Assembly: GCA_938743325.2 (NCBI GenBank) | Contig: OW568893.1 | Location: forward strand, 62,001-126,000 | DNA from: Pycnococcus provasolii | Taxonomy: Eukaryota > Chlorophyta > Pseudoscourfieldiophyceae > Pseudoscourfieldiales > Pycnococcaceae | Reading direction: 5' to 3' | Length of the DNA stretch: 64,000 bases | Part shown: piece by piece, positions 1 to 8,256 of the stretch | Layout: each line of letters opens with the position of its first letter | How positions within the stretch are numbered: position 1 is the stretch's first letter | Position numbers and translations under genes: made by a program | The notes under the pieces: model-generated | The model's database searches: none | The model's input: the letters and a program-made list of their open reading frames with translations, nothing else | Told to the model about the DNA's origin: nothing

Positions 1-230
1 AAGAATCCATTCGGATGTATTCGGGAGGCGCAGAACGCGGGATCATGCACGATGCCCTGCAAGTTTTCGCACGAGGAGGAAAAGCTGAAGGCGTTGCGTT
101 GAGCGATGGCAGAGCGAGCAGAGCATTACGGAATAAACGCCACGTGTTGCGACGTTGCATGAAAACGGCGGACTGAAAACGATGTAACGGAACGAAAGAG
201 AAAACACATTAAGGGTGGGCAACATGGGTG

Positions 231-386
231 GGTGTTTTCAAATCGTAGCGTGTCGTCACGCAGTTGGTGACTAGCGTCAACGTCAAGAATGACTCCGGGA
301 CTGGCTGCGTATAGGGTTCGCATCAATCCAATCCTTGGGGTTCCCAATTGTACTTATGCCGAGCCCATCCAAACCGTCGACAAGCG
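231..386. repeat. Left direct repeat of the YR element
   Basis: About 156 bp, starting at the GGTGTTTT motif and ending at GACAAGCG, is repeated in the same orientation at 2346-2502. The copies differ by one base in a T run near the start. Confidence 0.9.
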
Positions 387-650
387 GGAACCCCCCTGCC
401 AATCCCGTCCTTTGGATTGTGTACAACTGTGCGACGACTTGAGAAGTAGTAACTGCAACGAGTCTTACACGAGATGTGTAATTACAGGTGGGGGCGCCCA
501 ACGACGAACGAATCGTTGGCAGGAGGTTGTCGTCGCGGTCGACTTCTCCATTTCCCACAGGTTACCTAACGGTGTAGATGTAGACATCGTTGATCAAACT
601 GCGATCTCGCGGAACGAACGGCGGACGGCGTAGGAGCGTGTTGCGGTTGT

Positions 651-800
651 GCGACGTTCAGGTCAATATTGATCCTACTTGTCTAACGAACTTCGGCGGT
701 GCGACGTTCAGATCAATATTGATCCTACTTGTCTAACGTACTGCGGCGGTGCGACGTTCGGATCAGTATTGATCCTACTTGTCTAACGAACTGCGGTGGG
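651..800. repeat. Three 50-bp tandem repeats with a palindromic core
   Basis: Three copies of a 50-bp unit (651-700, 701-750, 751-800) each carry GCGACGTTC followed by a core that in the middle copy is the perfect 14-bp palindrome GATCAATATTGATC. The outer copies differ from the palindrome by one base each. The array lies just downstream of the stop of the recombinase frame and inside the direct repeats. That position suits a protein-binding or recombination site, but this role is inferred. Confidence 0.85.
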
Positions 801-845
801 ACGAGCATGTGGCAGGACGGGCATCGCTGAAATGAGGCGCACGCA

Positions 846-2402
846 TCATCCATCAGCCCCAAGGGTCTCAAAAAGATCCCAGCCGCCATGAAACGGGAGC
901 GCAGGAACACCAAGACGCGTGACGACGGCGGCACACGCGGCGATGGCCTGTTGCAGAATCGGCAAAACGATCTGTTCGGCATGCGCACGGCTGTAGAGAT
1001 CGGGCATACGAGCGAGAGACTCAGCAGCGGACGTAGCAGCGGGCGGTGAATCGGGGAGGGCTGCAGAGAGACTGCCACACCACCGCCCAAGTTCGACGCG
1101 AAGGTCGGCGGACATGCCGCAAAATCTGGATACGGTGGGGAGGAATCGACGGCAGCACGCAGGCGAGTAAAGAGCAGCCTCGTCGGGCGGCATGCCGATG
1201 CAGCGGAGGACATGTTGGAGGCTGAGCGACGCCCGATGCGGCGACAGCGGCGCGTTAACGAAGGCTGTAGCGTTGCGCAGCGGATCTGCGAACGGTGCAT
1301 TGGTATCCCGGAAGATGAAGCTGGGGTTCGTAATGTCAGAGAAGGTATGGCGGAGGATAGAGTCGAGATCAACACCAGTGATGCCGCGAACAGGTATCCA
1401 GAACGCACGGCGCGAGCGGGAGACTTTGTCAGTGAGAGCATCTTGAGCATGAAACGAAGGTGAGGAAGAGCATGACGGTGGCGCGGGCGACACAGCAGGA
1501 ACGTTGATGGGAGAAGCAGGGTCCGAGCGATGCTGAATTTGCGTGAAGCGCGAAACTGAAAGGATCTGGGAAGCCCAAGCAGCGGCATGAGAGCGCTCGA
1601 AGACAGTGCCAGTAGACGAGGCAGCAAAGCGCTCCAACCTCGCCAGAATACCGAGGCTCATGACGCACGGCGCCGAAGACGACGGGCGTTGCGTAGGGCG
1701 AAGGTTGTGCAGTAACGAACAATCAAGCGGAAAGTCGAACCCACCATGCGTGGTGAGCCAGGTCAGGCCACGCTGGAGGGTGAGCAGCGACGTAGCGCGC
1801 GTTACGCCACGCTGACGCCGATCAAAGAGCGCACGCGTAGCGAGCCCGCTCAGAGATGGCGAGATGCGCGTGTGCGAAGCAGCAGCAGCGTCATGCAGAT
1901 CACGCAGAGTAGTAGCGACAGGTCCGAGCGTAGACGGGCCGAAGCGGACAAGAATCTGGAGGACGAGGTAGGCGACGTGAGCAGGATCAGCACGAAAGCA
2001 TTCAGCGAGGGAAGAGCCCAGCATGCGCGCGATGGCTTCATCAGGAAGCAGCGGAAGCAAGCGCGCCGCATCACGGAGGCGATCACGGCATTGAAGATCG
2101 GCAAGAGTAAGAATCGACGATGCAGTAGGAACAGGGGAAAGACGAGCAACAGCAGAAGGAACGAAGGAAGCCCAGGAGTTGGACGGGTAACGGGCGGACG
2201 GCGAGGCAGGAGGAGGAAGATATAGGGAAGAGTTGAGCGGCGCGACGGGTGGTGGAGCGACTGGAATGGAAGGGAAGACAGCGGCGCGGCGAGGTGGTGC
2301 ATCGTCAATGGCACGAGCAGCAGCCGTCGCGGCATGCAAAAGCATGGTGTTTTTCAAATCGTAGCGTGTCGTCACGCAGTTGGTGACTAGCGTCAACGTC
2401 AA
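846..2402 (-). CDS. Putative tyrosine recombinase (518 aa)
   Basis: The frame is open for 518 codons. The N-terminal third is low-complexity Pro/Ala/Ser. The C-terminal half has the layout I know from algal tyrosine recombinases: an all-helical region, a first box around HAAAWASQILSVSR, a basic strand region (DKVSRSRRAFWIP), a second box ending in CRRFLPTVSRFCGMSAD, a short GRW motif and a terminal MPDLYSRA that could supply the tyrosine. The first 18 or so codons lie inside the right direct repeat. The next Met (MLLHAATAAA) starts just outside it and is an equally good start. The assignment rests on pattern recognition, and the catalytic residues are not certain. It is the only long frame in the element. 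Confidence 0.6.
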   Translation of the reverse strand: MTLTLVTNCVTTRYDLKNTMLLHAATAAARAIDDAPPRRAAVFPSIPVAPPPVAPLNSSLYLPPPASPSARYPSNSWASFVPSAVARLSPVPTASSILTLADLQCRDRLRDAARLLPLLPDEAIARMLGSSLAECFRADPAHVAYLVLQILVRFGPSTLGPVATTLRDLHDAAAASHTRISPSLSGLATRALFDRRQRGVTRATSLLTLQRGLTWLTTHGGFDFPLDCSLLHNLRPTQRPSSSAPCVMSLGILARLERFAASSTGTVFERSHAAAWASQILSVSRFTQIQHRSDPASPINVPAVSPAPPSCSSSPSFHAQDALTDKVSRSRRAFWIPVRGITGVDLDSILRHTFSDITNPSFIFRDTNAPFADPLRNATAFVNAPLSPHRASLSLQHVLRCIGMPPDEAALYSPACCRRFLPTVSRFCGMSADLRVELGRWCGSLSAALPDSPPAATSAAESLARMPDLYSRAHAEQIVLPILQQAIAACAAVVTRLGVPALPFHGGWDLFETLGADG

Positions 2403-2502
2403 GAATGACTCCGGGACTGGCTGCGTATAGGGTTCGCATCAATCCAATCCTTGGGGTTCCCAATTGTACTTATGCCGAGCCCATCCAAACCGTCGACAAG
2501 CG
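2346..2502. repeat. Right direct repeat of the YR element
   Basis: This is the second copy of the repeat at 231-386, in the same orientation. It supplies the upstream part of the recombinase frame on the minus strand and the immediate upstream sequence of the plus-strand gene at 2528. Confidence 0.9.
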
Positions 2503-2527
2503 TAAAGTTTAGAAGAAGAGGCAATCA

Positions 2528-3820
2528 ATGGCGGAGGAGGAGGAGGCTCTAGGGCGTCACTGGCTACGCGAAAATCTAGCCGCCACCGTCCCGACACATG
2601 GAGAAATGGCGGAGGATGAGGATGAGGCTATGCGTCACTGGCTACGCGATCTTGCCGATCTAGCCGCCGGTGGGACCGTCGGCGGCAGCGATCGTACAGC
2701 GTCACATAATCATCAGCGTCTCGGACACGCAAAGTGGACGATAATGGAATCATGTTTAGCCGAGCGACGCCTCGAGGACTTCGTATTGCTTGCGTGGTTC
2801 GAACCAATGTTCACGGATGACATTTATGATGTGATCAGGCCGACGACATATGTAGATGCTTTATTGGACTCGATTGAGATCGCTCACCCGCCGCCAACGG
2901 ATGATCGCTTGAAAAAGTATGGTGGCGCTTTGGTGATACTTGGCGACGGTTTTTTCGTACGCACGGGACAATACACTGCCGTGGCTTCCATCAACGTGCA
3001 ACGCTTGTGCATGGCGATTGCGAGAGGAGACGTCAACACCGTTCGTAACATCGTTGTCACACTAGCGGCGGAAGGGTCACATCATGGTGCTACATTCCAA
3101 GACGTATTGTCGAACGAGATGGGTGTGATACAGATGTTTACACATGAGTACCACTGTGCGGACGGCGAAATTTCGGCGAAAAATACGGAGACGGTGTGCG
3201 GCAAACCACTGCAATTCGCGCTTTGCTATGAGAACGAAGAGATTCTTAGCATCCTCTACGCCGCTGGCGCTCAGCCATTTGATTTCTACACCACTGTTGA
3301 TGATGATGACTTTGATTTTGAAATGGAAAGGATCAAATCCTTCAACGAGGATAATCTTCCTTCAGTGTGTACGCCACTTTGGATGGAAGCGCCACCGAGC
3401 GAGGGCAGCTTCTTCCACACGGCGTTACCACCACACGCACCAGGACCTCATGAACGACATCGAGATAAGTTGTACAAGCATCGAGAAATTTTCAAGTCAG
3501 TTGGACACGTGGTCCAAAGCGAATTTGTGAAACGCTCGTTGCTTGCTTACAGCATTGATGACATTCCCAAGCCAACTGTACCGCTTAGTACCGACGATGA
3601 GCTGATAAAGACGCCACGCAGATTCCGCGAGCGAGCGCGCACATTCATGCTTGTCCTCGCAGGACTCCAAATTCATCTGCCGCCAAATGTCAAGACGACA
3701 TTGCTTGAGCACTTGTACGCGATGGACGTGTTTGGCATCGTCAATACGCAGGACGCTCACCTCGCCGCGACTCAACGCGATCGTGCTCGTCGTGGTGGTG
3801 GGCGAGATGTTGTTGCATGA
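2528..3820 (+). CDS. Ankyrin-repeat-like protein of unknown function (430 aa)
   Basis: The frame is uninterrupted, with no predicted membrane segment. The N-terminus holds a short duplication: residues 1-18 (MAEEEEALGRHWLRENLA) and about 27-45 (MAEDEDEAMRHWLRDLAD) share the M-A-E-acidic-x-HWLR pattern. Around residues 155-260 the sequence resembles degenerate ankyrin repeats (CMAIARGDVNTVRNIVV, then PLQFALCYENEEILSILYAAGA), each giving a helix-turn-helix followed by AGA. The acidic run VDDDDFDFEME follows. The C-terminal 80 residues are helical and basic. It is convergent with the oxygenase gene at 3892, with 71 bp between them. Its upstream region is the direct repeat of the YR element, so its original promoter may have been displaced. 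No enzymatic motif is seen. Confidence 0.6.
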   Translation: MAEEEEALGRHWLRENLAATVPTHGEMAEDEDEAMRHWLRDLADLAAGGTVGGSDRTASHNHQRLGHAKWTIMESCLAERRLEDFVLLAWFEPMFTDDIYDVIRPTTYVDALLDSIEIAHPPPTDDRLKKYGGALVILGDGFFVRTGQYTAVASINVQRLCMAIARGDVNTVRNIVVTLAAEGSHHGATFQDVLSNEMGVIQMFTHEYHCADGEISAKNTETVCGKPLQFALCYENEEILSILYAAGAQPFDFYTTVDDDDFDFEMERIKSFNEDNLPSVCTPLWMEAPPSEGSFFHTALPPHAPGPHERHRDKLYKHREIFKSVGHVVQSEFVKRSLLAYSIDDIPKPTVPLSTDDELIKTPRRFRERARTFMLVLAGLQIHLPPNVKTTLLEHLYAMDVFGIVNTQDAHLAATQRDRARRGGGRDVVA

Positions 3821-3891
3821 CGACTTTTGTTGTACTACTGCTTGAAAAAGTAAAGAAAAAGAAACCGCTTATTAGATCATCATCATCATCA

Positions 3892-6516
3892 TCATTCCCG
3901 ATCTTGGTGCACGTAGTCCCTGAACTCAAAACGTCCCCGCAATTCATGCGCTAGTTTTTGTAAGCGACTGCTCACAAATGTCACACAAGTGGCTGACAGC
4001 GTCACGCCTGAAAGAACAAAGGGCTCCACGCCGTACGACCACAAAACAACCATGAGCGACACGGTCGCGCACGCAAGCAGCAAAGTCAACATCTCAAACA
4101 CTCTCGACAGGGTACCGGCAACGGCGTGTGCGCGACGGCACGTCTTGCAGTGCTTTGTGTGCTGTTCCCAGCGGTCCAGCAAGTCTTGCTTGGGCGGGAA
4201 GAGCGTCGCAGAAGCTAGTGTCGGGGCTGCAACCGTCTTCGTCGAATATGCGCCGAAACGTGCTGACATGTAAGGTGGGCCGCCAGAGTTCGCCGTGAAG
4301 CGGTCGAGCCATGTGCGGAAAGCGATCACGAGCATGTCTGAACTTGTAGGCATATGGTATGCCGCGCGCCAATCAGCGCCACGATTGCGCTTCGTGTCAA
4401 GCAGGCGCTCTTGTGCGTGCAGAAATGCCGCGTCACCATCGAACACGGCGTTGCGAACCAGGTGATCCCACCATGGCAGTTTTCTTTGCAACGCCTGCAC
4501 CAGTCGAAACACAGCGAACGCCACACGCTTGCTCAATGGAGGAGGAGGAGGAACAGTAGTAGTAGCATCACGCTTCTTCTTCTTGGCCGGCGCCTCTTCT
4601 TGTGATCGTTGTGGTGCTGCCGAGTACACCGTGAAAATCGTTCGTGATTTGAACGGGGCCACGGGAATGCAGTGAACGACAAGGCGTATCGGCGTCGCGG
4701 GAGCATCGACATCGAGCTCATACAGAACGAGTCCTCCACGGCTTGGTCGAAAGCTCGTGTGCATTGTAGCGCCAGCCGCAGATGCTTGATATGCCACCGC
4801 AACACCGTACCCCGCGTTGCCCGGCGCAGTGCCAACAGCGTATCCGAGCGAACGTTTTCCATCCAGATCATCCTCTTCGTCGAATGTCGTCGTTTGAGAC
4901 GGCGCGACTCTGTCGTCGTCGTACATGTCGTCACGCTTCATACGAATTGGTTGAGCCATCTCGCGACGACCTTGCAGTCCATGATGAGCGAATGGTACGT
5001 GCGCGGGATCGCAGATATTTTCCACCAGCGCCTCCCAGCCGTAGTAGGGCAACTCACGAAAGTAGTGACGCGTGTGCGCCCACTTCTTCTTGTCGCGCAC
5101 GCCGCGAAATGCGTCAGGTGGCGGTCCTGGCGGTGGCATCTTTGCCGTGGCTTCGTCACGCGACAGCGGGGCAGCCCACACCCACAAAAGGCCATCGTGC
5201 GTGACATGTGCGACCAGCGACGTTGCACTCTCTCGCTCTGCCAATGCCTTCTTCTCGAAATTCTCCGCTTGTGGAATGAATGCGCACGAGCCACTACCAT
5301 CAAACTGCCAACCGTGGTAGGCGCAAGCAAGCACTTTCTCGGGAAGCGGCTTGTCGTGAGTCACGTTGTCGAGCTCCTCTGTGAGTTCGTCCGCCTTAAA
5401 CGGGATGTTTCGTTGAATTAGCTCCGTCACTAGCCGTGTCTTTGTTTTTTTAGGAGTCGCGGCGTGTGCATCTGGAGAGCGATTGTCTTCCACGCGTCCT
5501 TCCGAGAGCGGCGCGAGACGATGTGGACATGCGTCAACAAAGACGCGAAAGCCGTGCGCATGATCGGCACCTTCACTCTTAATTGCGTGCTCGCCGACGT
5601 GCCAGATGACGAGCGGCGTTCCGAGCAATTCGATGCGCGTCGAACGATCGTGAGGGAGATCTATCGTGGCTTGCAAAGGCCACCATTGCTGGAAGAAGTC
5701 GAACTCGTCTTTACGTTTCTCCTTCTCAGCCTCGTACTCTTGTGCTTGCTGCTGCCTGAGGAGGAGAGTCTTCTTCTTCTTTTGCTGTTCTTCTTCTCGT
5801 CGATCCTTCACCATCGTCGCACGCTCCGCTTTCGACCCTTCGACCTTCTCCGCCACCGCTTTCTCCACCGCCTTCTCCGTCGCCGCCGCTGCCTTCTCCA
5901 CTGCCCTTCCCCCCTCCCGTCGAAGATGATCTTGTTCAGCACGTTGAATGATACGGCGCGCCATCTCCTCGGCATTTGCACGTTTTACGCGAGGTTTCGT
6001 GGGCATGCCAAGTCGATGAATTAGCTTCCTGTGCACGTCAGCCGACACGGGTGGTGAGCTGTGGAACGCGTCATCAGCATCAGCATCTACGGCGGCCGTG
6101 GACGACGCGGACATGGTGGCGGTCTGCGCCCGCCTCGCCACGTCCTCGGCATCTGAAGACGTTGATGATGTGGTGGTTGTGGAGGAGATGGTAGACTGCT
6201 CATTAGTATTGGTCTTGTTGTTTGTTGGTGGTGGTGGTTCATCTGACTGATCTGATGCGGATGAGCGCGTCGCTATCAGCACAAATCGTCGTCGACGACG
6301 CACAACACAGGAAGACACGGCGGCGTGTGTTGTTGTGTAATTGCTACTACTACTGCTGCTGCGACGTGGTGGCTGACAAGAAGAAGAGCGCGCGGCAGCA
6401 CCATTACCGGCACCACTTGCTGCTGCGCGGCGGTGCAGCATCCGCGTCGTCGTCGTCGCGAACATTTCACAAAGGAAGTGATATGGATAGTCGTCGTGAA
6501 AATATCGAATCATCAA
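3892..6516 (-). CDS. Rieske mono-oxygenase of the PAO/TIC55/PTC52 family, plastid-targeted
   Basis: An 874-residue protein. The Ser/Arg-rich N-terminus is typical of a transit peptide, and the Met at residue 18 is an alternative start. A charged low-complexity linker leads to the family start (FFQQWWPL, about residue 275). The Rieske [2Fe-2S] ligands are CPH near residue 334 and CAYH near 402. The mononuclear iron motif ENICDPAHVPFAHH is near 495. A CKTC pair near 787 matches the C-terminal CxxC typical of the pheophorbide a oxygenase, protochlorophyllide-dependent and TIC55 group. Two hydrophobic segments follow (about 805-850), as expected for envelope or thylakoid anchoring. Members oxidise chlorophyll catabolites using ferredoxin. 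Oddly, about 68 residues separate the two Rieske ligand pairs, where about 20 are usual. Which branch of the family it belongs to cannot be settled by eye. Confidence 0.88.
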   Translation of the reverse strand: MMIRYFHDDYPYHFLCEMFATTTTRMLHRRAAASGAGNGAAARSSSCQPPRRSSSSSSNYTTTHAAVSSCVVRRRRRFVLIATRSSASDQSDEPPPPTNNKTNTNEQSTISSTTTTSSTSSDAEDVARRAQTATMSASSTAAVDADADDAFHSSPPVSADVHRKLIHRLGMPTKPRVKRANAEEMARRIIQRAEQDHLRREGGRAVEKAAAATEKAVEKAVAEKVEGSKAERATMVKDRREEEQQKKKKTLLLRQQQAQEYEAEKEKRKDEFDFFQQWWPLQATIDLPHDRSTRIELLGTPLVIWHVGEHAIKSEGADHAHGFRVFVDACPHRLAPLSEGRVEDNRSPDAHAATPKKTKTRLVTELIQRNIPFKADELTEELDNVTHDKPLPEKVLACAYHGWQFDGSGSCAFIPQAENFEKKALAERESATSLVAHVTHDGLLWVWAAPLSRDEATAKMPPPGPPPDAFRGVRDKKKWAHTRHYFRELPYYGWEALVENICDPAHVPFAHHGLQGRREMAQPIRMKRDDMYDDDRVAPSQTTTFDEEDDLDGKRSLGYAVGTAPGNAGYGVAVAYQASAAGATMHTSFRPSRGGLVLYELDVDAPATPIRLVVHCIPVAPFKSRTIFTVYSAAPQRSQEEAPAKKKKRDATTTVPPPPPLSKRVAFAVFRLVQALQRKLPWWDHLVRNAVFDGDAAFLHAQERLLDTKRNRGADWRAAYHMPTSSDMLVIAFRTWLDRFTANSGGPPYMSARFGAYSTKTVAAPTLASATLFPPKQDLLDRWEQHTKHCKTCRRAHAVAGTLSRVFEMLTLLLACATVSLMVVLWSYGVEPFVLSGVTLSATCVTFVSSRLQKLAHELRGRFEFRDYVHQDRE

Positions 6517-6865
6517 ATCTTAATCAAAATCTATGGCAAAAGTCCCACAACGTGTGGATCCCCAACCCTAAAAAATAAGTCGAGGCGTCGTGCTGTGATT
6601 GAGCGAAGCGGTGAAGTGAAAATTGAAAATCCTTAAATCCAATTTTGAGTTTTTGGTGAGGGTAGAACTGCATTTTTCCCATAATATAGCCGTTGGTGGA
6701 ATGTTAATTCGGAAAAATTCCCCATTCCCTCGCCTAATTTAATTAAATCCCCCGTCTTGAGAAGAATACCCGTTCGTTACGCGTTTTTGGAACAAGGTTT
6801 TGAATCTACCGTTCATTCTTCATTCCTATCAGCTTCAGCAGCAGCAGCAACTCGTAGATTCAATA
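6517..6865. promoter_or_regulatory. Divergent intergenic region (oxygenase / methyltransferase)
   Basis: 349 bp between two divergently read starts. It is A/T-richer than its surroundings, with runs such as CCTAATTTAATTAAATCCCC near 6733-6752. No TATA box or RNA gene stands out. Confidence 0.35.
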
Positions 6866-8140
6866 ATGGCGTCTGATTCCTCCAACAAGTCTCACAATCA
6901 ACAAACCCTCCACTATGGAGGCTTTGTTAATCCGCCGCGCTCACCAACTGCATCCACCTCCAACCGGGCCGGCAGCAGCAGGAGCCGATCCGAGCGGCTG
7001 TGGCGCGTGATCGTATTCATCATGGTAGGGATCATCGTCGCGCTCTTTTTCGTCTCCAGCGCTCAACGAAAAGCGCAAAAGCCTCCTCCTGCTATTATTA
7101 CGGACGTCGAAGAAGATCAAGCCACAGAATCGCTGATTGACGCGATGGAACACAGCATCGCGACCGACAAGGCGACAATCGAGCGGATCATTGACGAGCA
7201 CGATTGCACGTCGGCGTACCTGGATGTGGGCACGAACATCGCCGTGCAGATTCGAAAGCTGTATGAACCTCATCTGTACACCAAGCCTGAGTATTGGGGT
7301 AATCGAATCAACAACGTCACTCAGCTGAGAAACGCCACCATGCTGCCTCGATTTGAGAGCACATATGGACCTACGCCGAGATGCCGTGTGTGTGCCTTTG
7401 GCTTCGAGCCCAATCCAAATCATCACAAACGTCTGGGCCGTGTTCAAGCGCACTTGAGAGCTCTTGGATATGGCGTCAAAGTTTTTCACGCAGCTGCGGC
7501 AGAGACGGATGGCGTTGTGCACTTTCGCGTAACAAACAAGAAGCACACGAAGATGGAGAACGAAGACTGGGGCGCGAAACGGCTTGACAAGATCGAGGAT
7601 ATCGAGTATTCCAGCCATGACTATAAGACGATCGCCGCACGTTCTGTGGACGTCAGTCGCATCTTCTCGACGATCGACGATGCGCTCACGAAAAAGGCAA
7701 AGGCGCTTGGCATGGAAAAGCATGGCCCAATCACGATGAAATTGGACATCGAGTCAGGCGAATTCGGCGTGCTCCCACATCTGCTGCGAACGGGTGTACT
7801 TTGCCGCGTCGTCGACGAAGCTTACATTGAGTGGCACGAGTGGTTCTTCACGAATGATCCAATCGCACACTACAGCACGAATTCGATCAAGGCGATGGTC
7901 AAGGGGATGATGACGACGGAAAATAAGCAGCAGTCGTATCGGGCGCCGGGCGACGCGAACGCGATTGTGGTCGCACCTGCACCACCTTCTTTTCCTGAAG
8001 CTCCTGCCGCCGACGACGCGATGCAGACGTTTCAAGAATACGTGGCAAACAATTGCAAAACGAAAATGCTCGACGACGACGACGAGACGTACCTACACGA
8101 CGGCCAGCCAATGGATACGCCGACACATTCTATGTGCTAG
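6866..8140 (+). CDS. Membrane-anchored FkbM-like methyltransferase (424 aa)
   Basis: I chose the Met at 6866 (context AATAATGGCG), 22 codons inside the longest frame, because the upstream part is low-complexity. A single hydrophobic segment at residues 47-65 after a basic N-terminus predicts a type II signal anchor, so the catalytic part would face the Golgi/ER lumen. The S-adenosylmethionine fold is indicated by YLDVGTNIAVQIRKLYEP at 118-135, FGFEPNP some 75 residues later, a strand-turn around VKVFHAAAAETDGVVHF, and MKLDIESGEFGVLPHLL. The last resembles the DIEGAE-type strand that follows in FkbM proteins. FkbM enzymes O-methylate sugars or small metabolites; the substrate here is unknown. 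It is convergent with the KsgA-like gene, with 116 bp between stops. Confidence 0.7.
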   Translation: MASDSSNKSHNQQTLHYGGFVNPPRSPTASTSNRAGSSRSRSERLWRVIVFIMVGIIVALFFVSSAQRKAQKPPPAIITDVEEDQATESLIDAMEHSIATDKATIERIIDEHDCTSAYLDVGTNIAVQIRKLYEPHLYTKPEYWGNRINNVTQLRNATMLPRFESTYGPTPRCRVCAFGFEPNPNHHKRLGRVQAHLRALGYGVKVFHAAAAETDGVVHFRVTNKKHTKMENEDWGAKRLDKIEDIEYSSHDYKTIAARSVDVSRIFSTIDDALTKKAKALGMEKHGPITMKLDIESGEFGVLPHLLRTGVLCRVVDEAYIEWHEWFFTNDPIAHYSTNSIKAMVKGMMTTENKQQSYRAPGDANAIVVAPAPPSFPEAPAADDAMQTFQEYVANNCKTKMLDDDDETYLHDGQPMDTPTHSMC

Positions 8141-8256
8141 CTTGAAAAAGCACCACCGATGCAGTGTCATACATACGAGAACGTCAATAACTGGGAGGAA
8201 AAGGTTGGTGATATGATTACACAGTAATTACATTCACATTTATAATTTTTTGGAAT

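Larger units (their letters stand above)
231..2502 (-). mobile_element. Tyrosine-recombinase element bounded by 156-bp direct repeats
   Basis: A segment of about 2.27 kb is framed by two near-identical direct repeats, at 231-386 and 2346-2502. Between them lie one long minus-strand reading frame with tyrosine-recombinase-like features and a three-copy 50-bp tandem repeat. Direct rather than inverted ends plus a tyrosine recombinase fit the broad YR class (Crypton, or DIRS/PAT/Ngaro kin). I see no reverse transcriptase or RNase H in the window, so a Crypton-like element or a reduced non-autonomous derivative is more likely than a full retroelement. The near-identity of the two repeats suggests a recent insertion. 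The right repeat ends 26 bp before the start codon of the next gene. The repeats are seen directly; the class is inferred. Confidence 0.6.

Noticed and set aside
310-330. GGGTTCGCATCAATCC resembling a tRNA B box, in both direct repeats
   Set aside because: No matching A box, acceptor stem or anticodon arm around it.
289-633. 114-codon plus-strand frame starting in the left direct repeat
   Set aside because: No protein-like features; it crosses the repeat boundary into element sequence and is probably chance.
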